From contig DBLC01000178.1 in assembly GCA_002297935.1 (NCBI GenBank), positions 3,994-9,461 on the forward strand: DNA of 5,468 nt. Reading direction: 5' to 3'. Numbering within the stretch: position 1 is the first letter of the stretch; every line of letters starts with the position of its first letter. The notes beneath the pieces are model-generated. The model had not been told where the DNA came from. It saw only the letters and a program-made list of their open reading frames with translations, and made no database searches. This document shows positions 1 to 5,343 of this stretch, one piece after another. The translations under genes and the position numbers were made by a program. This DNA is from Dialister sp. UBA734 (GTDB lineage: Bacteria; Bacillota; Negativicutes; Veillonellales; Dialisteraceae).

Positions 1-83
1 TCGCTTTGAATAAAAATTCAAGAATAATTTCAAACCATGATTAAATCAGTGTTTCCCTAGCGTCTATTTCCTCATTCGATGAG

Positions 84-123
84 CCTGAGTGACTTGAGCA
101 ACCTAAGAAACTTGAGCAACTTG
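84..123 (-). repeat. Nonamer tandem array, copy 1 (minus orientation)
   Basis: About 4.4 units of 9 nt. On the plus strand: CCTGAGTGA, CTTGAGCAA, CCTAAGAAA, CTTGAGCAA, CTTG. Read on the minus strand the units fit TNNCTYARG, the same pattern as at 2305-2349, 2525-2560 and 5060-5104. Confidence 0.85.
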
Positions 124-136
124 TTTTTTGTACTAT

Positions 137-162
137 AAAAAGCCCATCGGAAAATGGACTTT
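137..162 (-). terminator. Weak minus-strand terminator-like hairpin
   Basis: 139-147 (AAAGCCCAT) faces 154-162 (ATGGACTTT) across a 6-nt loop. The single mismatch on the plus strand becomes a U-G wobble in minus-strand RNA, and five T follow there (141 to 137), so the structure fits minus-strand transcription. It could be a backup terminator for potE or belong to an unseen transcript. Confidence 0.35.
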
Positions 163-262
163 GTAAAAGCCTATAATTCTTCTACAGGAAAAAGCACAAG
201 TGACCAAAATGCATCGCATTTTTCAAAATTTCATGCTTTTTATTATTGGTATTTTTAATACC

Positions 263-277
263 TGTATATAGTATACA
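263..277. promoter_or_regulatory. AT-rich palindrome, possible promoter or operator
   Basis: TGTATA (263-268) and TATACA (272-277) flank TAG, directly after another small inverted repeat, GGTAT/ATACC (248-252/258-262). TATAGT (267-272) resembles a -10 box and TTGGTA (246-251) a weak -35, but the 15-nt spacing is short. If used, a plus-strand transcript would cross the 329-565 palindrome toward the terminator at 598. Weak evidence only. Confidence 0.2.
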
Positions 278-328
278 ACTATAGCGAGAAAAAAGCAAAT
301 TTGGAATGCAGAGAAAAATGGAAGGAGG

Positions 329-565
329 CATATTTCACCTGAAACGCTTTAGGAAAGGTTATTATTGTGCTGAAACCTTCTGTGAAATCTTTCCTGTTAT
401 CGCAAACACCAAGGTTAAAAGGGTTATAAAAGGTTATAGGTAATACCGTTCTCGCATAACCTTTTATAACCCTTTTAACCCTAACATTAATGGTTATTGT
501 TCCATGTTAAAAATAGCCGGCAGCAGGATAATAACCTTTCCATGCATCGTTTCACGTGAAGCATG
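329..565. repeat. 237-bp nested palindrome (foldback element)
   Basis: Three nested inverted-repeat layers share one centre. The core is a perfect 25-bp arm pair, 413-437 with 456-480, around an 18-nt loop. The middle layer pairs 352-372 with 521-541 at 19 of 21 positions (14 consecutive). The outer layer pairs 329-346 with 548-565 at 15 of 18. The intervening stretches (373-412 and 481-520) are equal in length but diverged. Core arms are built from GGTTA-type units (GGTTAAAAG, GGTTATAAAA, GGTTAT). It has no coding capacity. It could be a MITE-like foldback, a structured RNA or a large DNA-binding locus. Confidence 0.85.
548..563. promoter_or_regulatory. Candidate parS (ParB-binding) site
   Basis: CGTTTCACGTGAAGCA matches the broadly conserved bacterial chromosomal parS consensus TGTTTCACGTGAAACA at 14 of 16 positions, with the central TTTCACGTGAA intact. 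The opposite palindrome arm (331-346, TATTTCACCTGAAACG) matches 13 of 16 but has lost the central CG. No parA or parB lies in the window. Functional binding is inference; the resemblance could be an accident of the palindrome's outer arm. Confidence 0.45.
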
Positions 566-597
566 GGGCCATCTGTTTCAAATCCCCGCCTGAATCA

Positions 598-635
598 CAA
601 AAGCCTCTCCGTTGGCGTTGACAGAGAGGCTTTTG
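598..635. terminator. Two-way intrinsic terminator hairpin
   Basis: A perfect 12-bp stem (CAAAAGCCTCTC at 598-609 with GAGAGGCTTTTG at 624-635) with a 14-nt loop. Four T residues at the stem end on either strand let it work both ways. On the minus strand it is the first good terminator after potE, about 250 nt past its stop codon. On the plus strand it would close any transcript crossing the 329-565 palindrome. Confidence 0.7.
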
Positions 636-662
636 TATTAAAGGATGATATGGATATGGCAC

Positions 663-705
663 AGGCAGAAGGTATTATTGGTATTATTGGTTTCTGCCTT
701 TTTTT
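663..705 (+). terminator. Intrinsic terminator, plus strand
   Basis: The stem AGGCAGAA (663-670) pairs with TTCTGCCT (692-699) and is followed by an unbroken T run (699-705). The 21-nt loop contains a direct 9-nt duplication (GTATTATTG at 672-680 and 681-689). No plus-strand gene precedes it, so the transcript it ends is unknown. Confidence 0.55.
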
Positions 706-709
706 GACA

Positions 710-725
710 AGTGACTGGTAACTAG
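710..725 (-). repeat. Heptamer pair, inverted orientation
   Basis: Two heptamers on the minus strand, CTAGTTA (719-725) and CCAGTCA (712-718). The stretch 710-723 is an inverted match, 13 of 14, to 865-878, so the two ends of the 710-878 cluster could pair. In minus-strand RNA the single mismatch becomes a G-U wobble. Confidence 0.7.
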
Positions 726-760
726 GAAATTTAGACGATATGCCGTGAGTGTCACAACTA

Positions 761-817
761 CTAGTTCCTAGCTTCTAGAAACTAGCCGGCTAGCAGCCAA
801 AAGCTAGGAGCTAGCTG
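761..817 (+). repeat. CTAG-phased heptamer array
   Basis: CTAG occurs at 761, 768, 775 and 782 (exactly 7 nt apart), then 790, 804 and 811. Units include CTAGTTC, CTAGCTT, CTAGAAA, CTAGCCG, CTAGCAG, CTAGGAG and CTAGCTG. It contains the 12-bp palindrome CTAGCCGGCTAG (782-793). It sits downstream of the potE stop. Confidence 0.75.
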
Positions 818-848
818 CTGTGACTCTATCGATATATTCTCAATTCTC

Positions 849-876
849 CCAGTCACCCGTCACGAGTCACCAGTCA
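849..876 (+). repeat. CCAGTCA heptamer array, left copy
   Basis: Four heptamers: CCAGTCA, CCCGTCA, CGAGTCA, CCAGTCA, followed by CTA. It ends 8 nt before the potE stop codon, so it lies in the 3' untranslated part of the potE message. Same unit as the purer array at 5372-5406. Confidence 0.85.
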
Positions 877-884
877 CTAAAATA

Positions 885-2231
885 TTATTTCTTCGCTCCC
901 GTAATGGCTGCGTTATCGTCCCTTGCCTTTTTCAGGTCAAAGCGATCAGAAACCATACCGTACAGAGTCCAGCCCAGGAAGGTGACTAGAGCACCATAGG
1001 TCATGGCGTCGAAGCCAGAAGCGTAGCAAGCGTAAAGACTATAGATGGAAGCAATGAAAGCGACAAATTTGGTGGTAGACAGTTCGCTTCCCACATGGTC
1101 CACCGCTTTCATGATCACCACCACAGCGGCCATGCAGAGCAGGTATGGCATGATGTTGGTGATAACGGCCAGGTTGACCAGCGTTTCAAACTGTTCATTC
1201 AGCGATGGACTGATGGTCATCAGAGAGAACAAAGACTGGATGATGGTGATGGCTACCATGCCGCAAATCGGAGCCCCATGAGAGGTGATTTTCTTCAGGA
1301 AAGCTGGGAAATAGCCTTCATCAGCACCAGCTTTGAATACGTTGGCGATAGTGAACTGCCAGCCCAAGAGGGAACCGAAGCAGGAGAGAACCATGAGACC
1401 CATGATGACTTTGCCAACGGTGGGTCCGAACATGTGGGCAAATACGAGACCAAACGGTGCGGAGCTAGAAACCAGAGATTCCGCAGGAACGATACCGAAA
1501 ATGATATTGGTAGAAACGATGTAGCAAGCCGCAGCCAGAAGAGTACCACCAAGAACTGCTTTGGGGACGTTTGTTTCCGGATTATCAACAGCGTCTGCAT
1601 TGGCACAAGCGGATTCCATACCAAGGAATGCCCAGAGGGTCATAGTGATCGCATTGATGGCTGCTTCGCCAAATCCCAAGTCATGAATATTCCAATTAGC
1701 AGAGTACAGGGATGGAGAGAACCAAAACCAGCCTACGAGAGCCAGACCGATACAAGGGATGATGACACCCCAAACCGTGATAGAAGAAACCTGACCGGTG
1801 TATTTCGCACCGCCAAAATTAAGAACCGTAGCCAGCCAGAGAGTGAATACCGTAGCCGCACAGGTCATAACCGGGTCCAAGGTGGTTCCCAAGAATCCCA
1901 AAGCATAGCCCACGGCGGAAATCGCAATGGCTGTATTGGCGAAAATCAGAGATACCCCGTAGGTGTAATTGGCTAGGAAGTTGCCGGCTTTGCCGAAAGA
2001 ATATTCTGCATAGCCGCCCATGCCGCCACCTTTTTTACTGTACATACCGCACTTGGCGAAAACGTAGGCCAAGCACATGGATCCCACGGCCGTTACCAGC
2101 CAGGATACGATGGAGAGCGCCCCCACTTGCGCCAGCTTCGAAGGCAGCATGATGATGCCGGAGCCCATCATATTCACCGCTGTCAGAATCGTCAGCTGCA
2201 TGACGCTCATTTTATTCGCGCTTTTGCTCAT
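885..2231 (-). CDS. potE: Putrescine:ornithine antiporter PotE
   Basis: A 448-residue inner-membrane amino acid/polyamine antiporter of the APC superfamily (about 12 membrane helices), which exchanges external ornithine for cytoplasmic putrescine. From memory, it is colinear with E. coli PotE (439 aa) almost throughout: the N-terminal MQLTILTAVNMMGSGIIMLP, then GGGMGGYAEYSFGK (68-81), ITVWGVIIP (151-159), TLWAFLGMESACAN (198-211), LLGWQFTIANVFK (288-300) and FLGWTLYGMV (418-427). Positions matching residues reported as important in E. coli PotE are kept: C61, E76, W200, E206, W291, K300, Y307, Y424. The match to E. coli Glu433 is Asp432, a conservative change. The C-terminal tail is slightly longer than in E. 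coli. The ATG is preceded by AAGGAG at 7-nt spacing. It lies 338 bp downstream of speF on the same strand with no clear terminator between, so co-transcription is likely. No frameshift or truncation is seen. Confidence 0.96.
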   Translation of the reverse strand: MSKSANKMSVMQLTILTAVNMMGSGIIMLPSKLAQVGALSIVSWLVTAVGSMCLAYVFAKCGMYSKKGGGMGGYAEYSFGKAGNFLANYTYGVSLIFANTAIAISAVGYALGFLGTTLDPVMTCAATVFTLWLATVLNFGGAKYTGQVSSITVWGVIIPCIGLALVGWFWFSPSLYSANWNIHDLGFGEAAINAITMTLWAFLGMESACANADAVDNPETNVPKAVLGGTLLAAACYIVSTNIIFGIVPAESLVSSSAPFGLVFAHMFGPTVGKVIMGLMVLSCFGSLLGWQFTIANVFKAGADEGYFPAFLKKITSHGAPICGMVAITIIQSLFSLMTISPSLNEQFETLVNLAVITNIMPYLLCMAAVVVIMKAVDHVGSELSTTKFVAFIASIYSLYACYASGFDAMTYGALVTFLGWTLYGMVSDRFDLKKARDDNAAITGAKK

Positions 2232-2238
2232 AATGAAT

Positions 2239-2244
2239 CTCCTT
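2239..2244 (-). promoter_or_regulatory. Shine-Dalgarno of potE
   Basis: The minus strand reads AAGGAG followed by 7 nt (ATTCATT) and ATG at 2231, a textbook site that supports both the potE start and efficient independent translation of the second gene. Confidence 0.85.
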
Positions 2245-2304
2245 ATTTGTTTGTTGTCGTTTGAAATAGTTTTTCATCGTCTGTTTTAAAGCTAGTGATT
2301 TAAG

Positions 2305-2349
2305 TTTCTCAGGTAGCTCAGGTGGCTCAAGTTTCTCAGGTTCCTCAAA
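2305..2349 (+). repeat. Nonamer tandem array, copy 2
   Basis: Five 9-nt units on the plus strand: TTTCTCAGG, TAGCTCAGG, TGGCTCAAG, TTTCTCAGG, TTCCTCAAA. It lies 74 nt upstream of the potE start. On the minus strand it reads open in frame as an EPEKLEPPELPEKL-like peptide, which I take to be a by-product of the 9-nt period. Confidence 0.85.
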
Positions 2350-2442
2350 CGAAATGATCACGCCAGTGTCCATTTCACAATTTTGAGTCAACAAAGAACC
2401 TGGAGCCATCTGAAACCTTTATAGCTATTTCCACAACCATAC

Positions 2443-2460
2443 AATGACTATTTCGTCATT
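2443..2460. repeat. Small hairpin between speF and potE
   Basis: AATGAC (2443-2448) and GTCATT (2455-2460) form a 6-bp stem with a 6-nt loop. There is no T run on the minus-strand side, so it is not a terminator for speF. A 10-bp palindrome CGATGCATCG lies nearby at 2509-2518. Both fall inside the loop that would form if nonamer copies 2 and 3 pair. Confidence 0.4.
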
Positions 2461-2524
2461 CATCAGTCAGACTCGATGCGCAAGGACTCGGGAAAACAGG
2501 ACGCTAACCGATGCATCGTTACAA

Positions 2525-2560
2525 CCTGAGAATCCTAAGAAACTTGAGCTACCTGAGTCC
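2525..2560 (-). repeat. Nonamer tandem array, copy 3 (minus orientation)
   Basis: Four units, minus strand: GGACTCAGG, TAGCTCAAG, TTTCTTAGG, ATTCTCAGG. It begins 10 nt after the speF stop codon and is inverted relative to copy 2; 2523-2557 is complementary to 2308-2342 at 29 of 35 positions. Confidence 0.85.
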
Positions 2561-2569
2561 CCTGTCAAA

Positions 2570-4744
2570 CTATTTTTCAAATTCTTTCTTCAGTACATAG
2601 CCGTAAGCATGTTTCTTTCCATCGGCCCCTTCCTGGACGTAAACGCCCTGGATTTCCGGCGCGAAGCCTGGGAGCTGGTTGATGCCTTCTACCAAGTCCA
2701 GGAAATAGGTCACTGCGGTCTTGGACCATCTTTCCCCTGGATGTACGCACAGCACGCCTGGCGGATACGGGAGAGCCCCTTCCAGAGCGATGCGGCCTTC
2801 TGCTTCTTCCAGGTCTACCAAATCGCCATGGCCTCTCATGAATTCAAACTGCGCTTCCTGTGGATTCATCACGTATTCCGGGAAATAGTCACGGAGGAAG
2901 AGGTGTTTCTGCAAGGTCGATACTTCACGGTCTTTATAGAAATCATGCATTTCCTGGCAGAGACGGCGGATGGTGTAGCCTCTGTATTTGTCTTCATACG
3001 CATGGTAGATGGAAGGTAACACTTCGGACATCGGAGCATCTGCATCGATGAGCTGTTCAAACCGAACCAGTTTCGCTACCAGGTCATCCATTTTGGTGGT
3101 GCTTTCTGCTGGGGTCATGAGGAACAGGATATCATTGAGATCGCATTTTTCTGGAATGATACCATTTTCACGGAGATAGTTAGCCAGAATATTTCCTGGG
3201 ATACCGAATTTTTCATAGCCGCCGTTTTCGATATCAATGCCAGCGGTAACGAACTGCAGCTTCATGGGGTCGATGAAATACTGGCCTTTGCCGTATCCTT
3301 CAAAGCCATGCCATTTGGCACCTGGTTCGAAGGCCCAGTAATCCATGTCGTTAGCCATCTGGTCTGTATTTCCTTCTTCCCACTTCTTGCCATGGACCAC
3401 CGGTGGAACCAGCGGACGGATGTAGTGGCAGTTGCGAAGCACCTGTTTCCGGGTTTCGATGACCGTCTTGACTGCGTCGACCCACAGTTTCTTACCTGCT
3501 TCGCCTTCATGCATCTTCGCGTTCACATCCAGTGCAGCGAAGAGCTGGTACAGCGGAGAGGTGGAAGCGTGCATCATGAATGCATTGTTTACTCTCTTAT
3601 GCGGAACGTAGCGGTCCTGTCCTTTGATGTGGGAGTCTTTCTTGTGAATCTGAGAGGTCATGGAGAAACCAGCCTGCTGTTTATGCACCGACTGGCTGAC
3701 GAAGATGCCCGGGTCTTCCGGTCCCAGGTCGAGGAGCAGTGGGCTGCAGTCCTTCATCATTGGGATGAACTGTTCATAGCCTACCCAAGCGGAGTCGAAG
3801 AAGATGTAGTCGCAGAGGTGACCAATCTTATCTACTACCTGACGAGCATTATAGATGCAGCCGTCATAAGTACCGAGCTGGATCACTGCCAGGCGGATAG
3901 GACGTTTTGCCTTCGCTTTCACTGGATCCTTTTCAGCTACCAGCTGGCGAATGTATTCTTCATCGAAGCAATGTTCCAGAATGCCGCCGATAGAACCGAA
4001 GGCATTTCGTGCGGTTTCAAGGTACACCGGTGTGGCACCAGCCAGAACCAGGGCGCCGTGGTCGATGGATTTGTGGTTATTTCTATCAAACAGAACGATA
4101 TCGCCAGGAGTGAGCACTGCATTGAGCACCACTTTGTTGGAAGTGGAAGTGCCGTTCAGTACGAAATAGGTTTTATCTGCGTTGTATACCCGAGCGGCAT
4201 GTTTCTGTGCAGCCAGTGCCGGGCCTTCATGAATTAAGAGATCCCCCATGGCCACATCGGCGTTGCACAGATCCGCTCTGAAGGTATTTTCGCCAAAGAA
4301 TTCATAGAAAGCACGGCCTGCCGGATGCTTCCGGAAGAAAGCGCCCCCCTGATGACCTGGGCAGTCGAACTGGGAGTACCCGTTTTCTACATATTTTTCC
4401 AGATCCTTGAAGAATGGTGGCAGCACGTTTTCTTCATAGTGATGAGCTGCACTTTCAATCTGGCGAGCGTAGAAATCGTGGTCGGTTTCGTTCAGGTCCA
4501 TCACCCGATAGACTTTGGACAGCAGTTCATCTGCTACCGGTCCGTCCTGGGTCTTGATCATCAGCACCGGAATCTTGAAAGCAAAAATCATTTCCTTGTC
4601 CAGTACTGCCTTATCCTGGTCCGTCATGACCACAGCGGCCACATCGGTGAAATCCGTGTCATATACATTCACCTGGTCACGACCAGCAATAGCGCCAAAG
4701 ATTTCCAACGCTTTTTCTGTGTAAGCGATTTTTAAATGTTTCAC
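2570..4744 (-). CDS. speF: Ornithine decarboxylase, inducible SpeF type (PLP, fold type I)
   Basis: A 724-residue cytoplasmic PLP enzyme converting L-ornithine to putrescine and CO2. Numbering from the GTG start: an N-terminal wing domain (about 1-105, with TDFTDVAAVV at 30-39), the PLP core with FDCPGHQGG (126-134), DLLIHEG (168-174), LNGTSTSNK (196-204), NNHKS (222-226), FDSAWVGYEQ (316-325, Asp317 expected to contact the PLP ring nitrogen) and SVHKQQ (352-357), whose Lys355 is the expected Schiff-base lysine, then a C-terminal domain with GALPYPPGVL (656-665). Length fits E. coli SpeC (711) and SpeF (732). Motifs such as CPGHQGG, CNADVAMGD and the DSHIKGQ..YVPHKR stretch look closer to SpeF than to SpeC, and pairing with potE supports this. 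In-frame ATGs at 4789, 4771, 4759 and 4750 lack a well-spaced ribosome site. GTG at 4744 has GGAGGG 7 nt upstream and gives MKHLKIAY, which aligns with E. coli SpeF MSKLKIAV. Acting as a lysine or arginine decarboxylase is unlikely given the sequence match. Confidence 0.95.
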   Translation of the reverse strand: MKHLKIAYTEKALEIFGAIAGRDQVNVYDTDFTDVAAVVMTDQDKAVLDKEMIFAFKIPVLMIKTQDGPVADELLSKVYRVMDLNETDHDFYARQIESAAHHYEENVLPPFFKDLEKYVENGYSQFDCPGHQGGAFFRKHPAGRAFYEFFGENTFRADLCNADVAMGDLLIHEGPALAAQKHAARVYNADKTYFVLNGTSTSNKVVLNAVLTPGDIVLFDRNNHKSIDHGALVLAGATPVYLETARNAFGSIGGILEHCFDEEYIRQLVAEKDPVKAKAKRPIRLAVIQLGTYDGCIYNARQVVDKIGHLCDYIFFDSAWVGYEQFIPMMKDCSPLLLDLGPEDPGIFVSQSVHKQQAGFSMTSQIHKKDSHIKGQDRYVPHKRVNNAFMMHASTSPLYQLFAALDVNAKMHEGEAGKKLWVDAVKTVIETRKQVLRNCHYIRPLVPPVVHGKKWEEGNTDQMANDMDYWAFEPGAKWHGFEGYGKGQYFIDPMKLQFVTAGIDIENGGYEKFGIPGNILANYLRENGIIPEKCDLNDILFLMTPAESTTKMDDLVAKLVRFEQLIDADAPMSEVLPSIYHAYEDKYRGYTIRRLCQEMHDFYKDREVSTLQKHLFLRDYFPEYVMNPQEAQFEFMRGHGDLVDLEEAEGRIALEGALPYPPGVLCVHPGERWSKTAVTYFLDLVEGINQLPGFAPEIQGVYVQEGADGKKHAYGYVLKKEFEK

Positions 4745-4751
4745 TGTCATA

Positions 4752-4757
4752 CCCTCC
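4752..4757 (-). promoter_or_regulatory. Shine-Dalgarno deciding the GTG start of speF
   Basis: The minus strand reads GGAGGG, then 7 nt (TATGACA), then GTG at 4744. The nearer ATG at 4750 is only 1 nt from the GGAGGG, too close to be used, and the earlier in-frame ATGs have no purine-rich site at usual spacing. This favours a 724-residue protein over the 739-residue reading. Confidence 0.85.
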
Positions 4758-4814
4758 ATTTTTGAATACATACCAATTTTGAAATCCATTTTTTCGAACT
4801 GTGCACGGGGTTCG

Positions 4815-4970
4815 TCATTGTTTCTGATGAATCATAGGTTGCTTCGCTTCATCTGTGACTATCATACTGAAATTTCCCATTTTCTTCCAATACCATTTCC
4901 CGTTCTTTCTGTTTTGAAACAAGTAACCATCACAAAATCGTATACTTGTCTGTGGTGATTTCATTTGCAT
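4815..4970 (-). CDS. Possible leader ORF upstream of speF (51 codons)
   Basis: An open frame of 51 residues starting ATG CAA ATG AAA (alternative ATG at 4964) and ending at TGA, 70 nt before the speF GTG. The product starts MQMKSPQTSIRF and has a basic, aromatic centre (NRKNGKWYWKKMG). I do not recognise it. Enterobacterial speF-potE is preceded by an ornithine-sensing arrest peptide, SpeFL (34 aa), so a leader ORF here would make sense by position; the sequence does not resemble the SpeFL I remember. No good ribosome site precedes either ATG, and the minus strand is purine-rich here, so a chance open frame is quite possible. Confidence 0.25.
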   Translation of the reverse strand: MQMKSPQTSIRFCDGYLFQNRKNGKWYWKKMGNFSMIVTDEAKQPMIHQKQ

Positions 4971-5059
4971 ATCAATTTTGTTATGTGTCCGATTTAGAAC
5001 ATTACTTTATCCATTCCTACAAGGCAAGCAGTAGGGAAAATACCGATGGAAAGTACAGG

Positions 5060-5104
5060 TTTCTCAAGTTGCTTAGGTTTCTCAAGGTTCTCAGGTTCCT
5101 CGAA
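5060..5104 (+). repeat. Nonamer tandem array, copy 4
   Basis: Five units on the plus strand: TTTCTCAAG, TTGCTTAGG, TTTCTCAAG, GTTCTCAGG, TTCCTCGAA. The final unit resembles the last unit of copy 2 (TTCCTCAAA), suggesting a shared edge. It lies about 315 nt upstream of the speF start. Confidence 0.85.
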
Positions 5105-5212
5105 TGTGCCAATACACGCTAGCCATAGGATATCAAAAAGGGAAATATACACGACCTGTTACACTATATTCGTACCTTCATTCCTATTTTTTATTTTCTT
5201 TTCTCTTTCGCC

Positions 5213-5245
5213 CAAAAAGAAAAGAGCCCCATCAATCGGCTCTTT
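5213..5245 (-). terminator. Minus-strand intrinsic terminator upstream of speF
   Basis: An 8-bp stem (AAAGAGCC at 5221-5228 with GGCTCTTT at 5238-5245), 9-nt loop, followed on the minus strand by TTTCTTTTTG. It points into the region upstream of speF. It either ends a minus-strand transcript entering from beyond the right edge, or is part of a long speF leader; nothing in the last 220 bases looks coding. An alternative pairing of CTCTTT (near 5203) with AAAGAG (5221-5226) would compete with the stem. Confidence 0.6.
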
Positions 5246-5343
5246 CAGTCTTTCCCATTTGCATTTTTGCCATTTTCGTCATAAATTATTGCTACTAGAG
5301 AAAGTATCAACATATAAATAACAAAATCGTTATACTTAATATT

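Noticed and set aside
209..271. Hydrophobic 20-residue plus-strand ORF (MHRIFQNFMLFIIGIFNTCI)
   Set aside because: It resembles small toxic peptides in character but has no ribosome site at usual spacing; AT-rich DNA gives such frames by chance, and the DNA is better explained by overlapping small hairpins (206-222, 248-262).
650..721. 23-residue plus-strand ORF starting MDMAQAEGIIGIIGF after AAGGA
   Set aside because: The ribosome site is close (about 4 nt) and the frame runs straight through the stem, loop and T run of the terminator at 663-705; the GIIGIIG segment is the 9-nt loop duplication.
704..732. TTGACA at 704-709 (and at 618-623) as -35 promoter boxes
   Set aside because: Neither has an acceptable -10 at 16-18 nt, and both fall within terminator structures.
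2212..2409. Minus-strand 65-codon open frame with EPEKLEPPELPEKL
   Set aside because: The peptide is the translation of the 9-nt repeat (three codons per unit), the frame overlaps the potE start, and there is no ribosome site.
2415..2445. Separate promoter for potE on the minus strand (TATAAA near 2420)
   Set aside because: The only upstream -35 candidate (TTGTAT) matches poorly and is 15 nt away, so I do not claim a promoter.
2444..3019. Plus-strand 191-codon open frame
   Set aside because: It is almost entirely antisense to the 3' half of speF, has no ribosome site, and its start lies in the repeat-filled spacer. Other long plus-strand frames opposite potE and speF are rejected for the same reason.
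5046..5321. Plus-strand 91-codon open frame
   Set aside because: It runs through nonamer copy 4, the terminator hairpin and low-complexity TC-rich DNA; the serine/phenylalanine-rich product looks like translated repeats.
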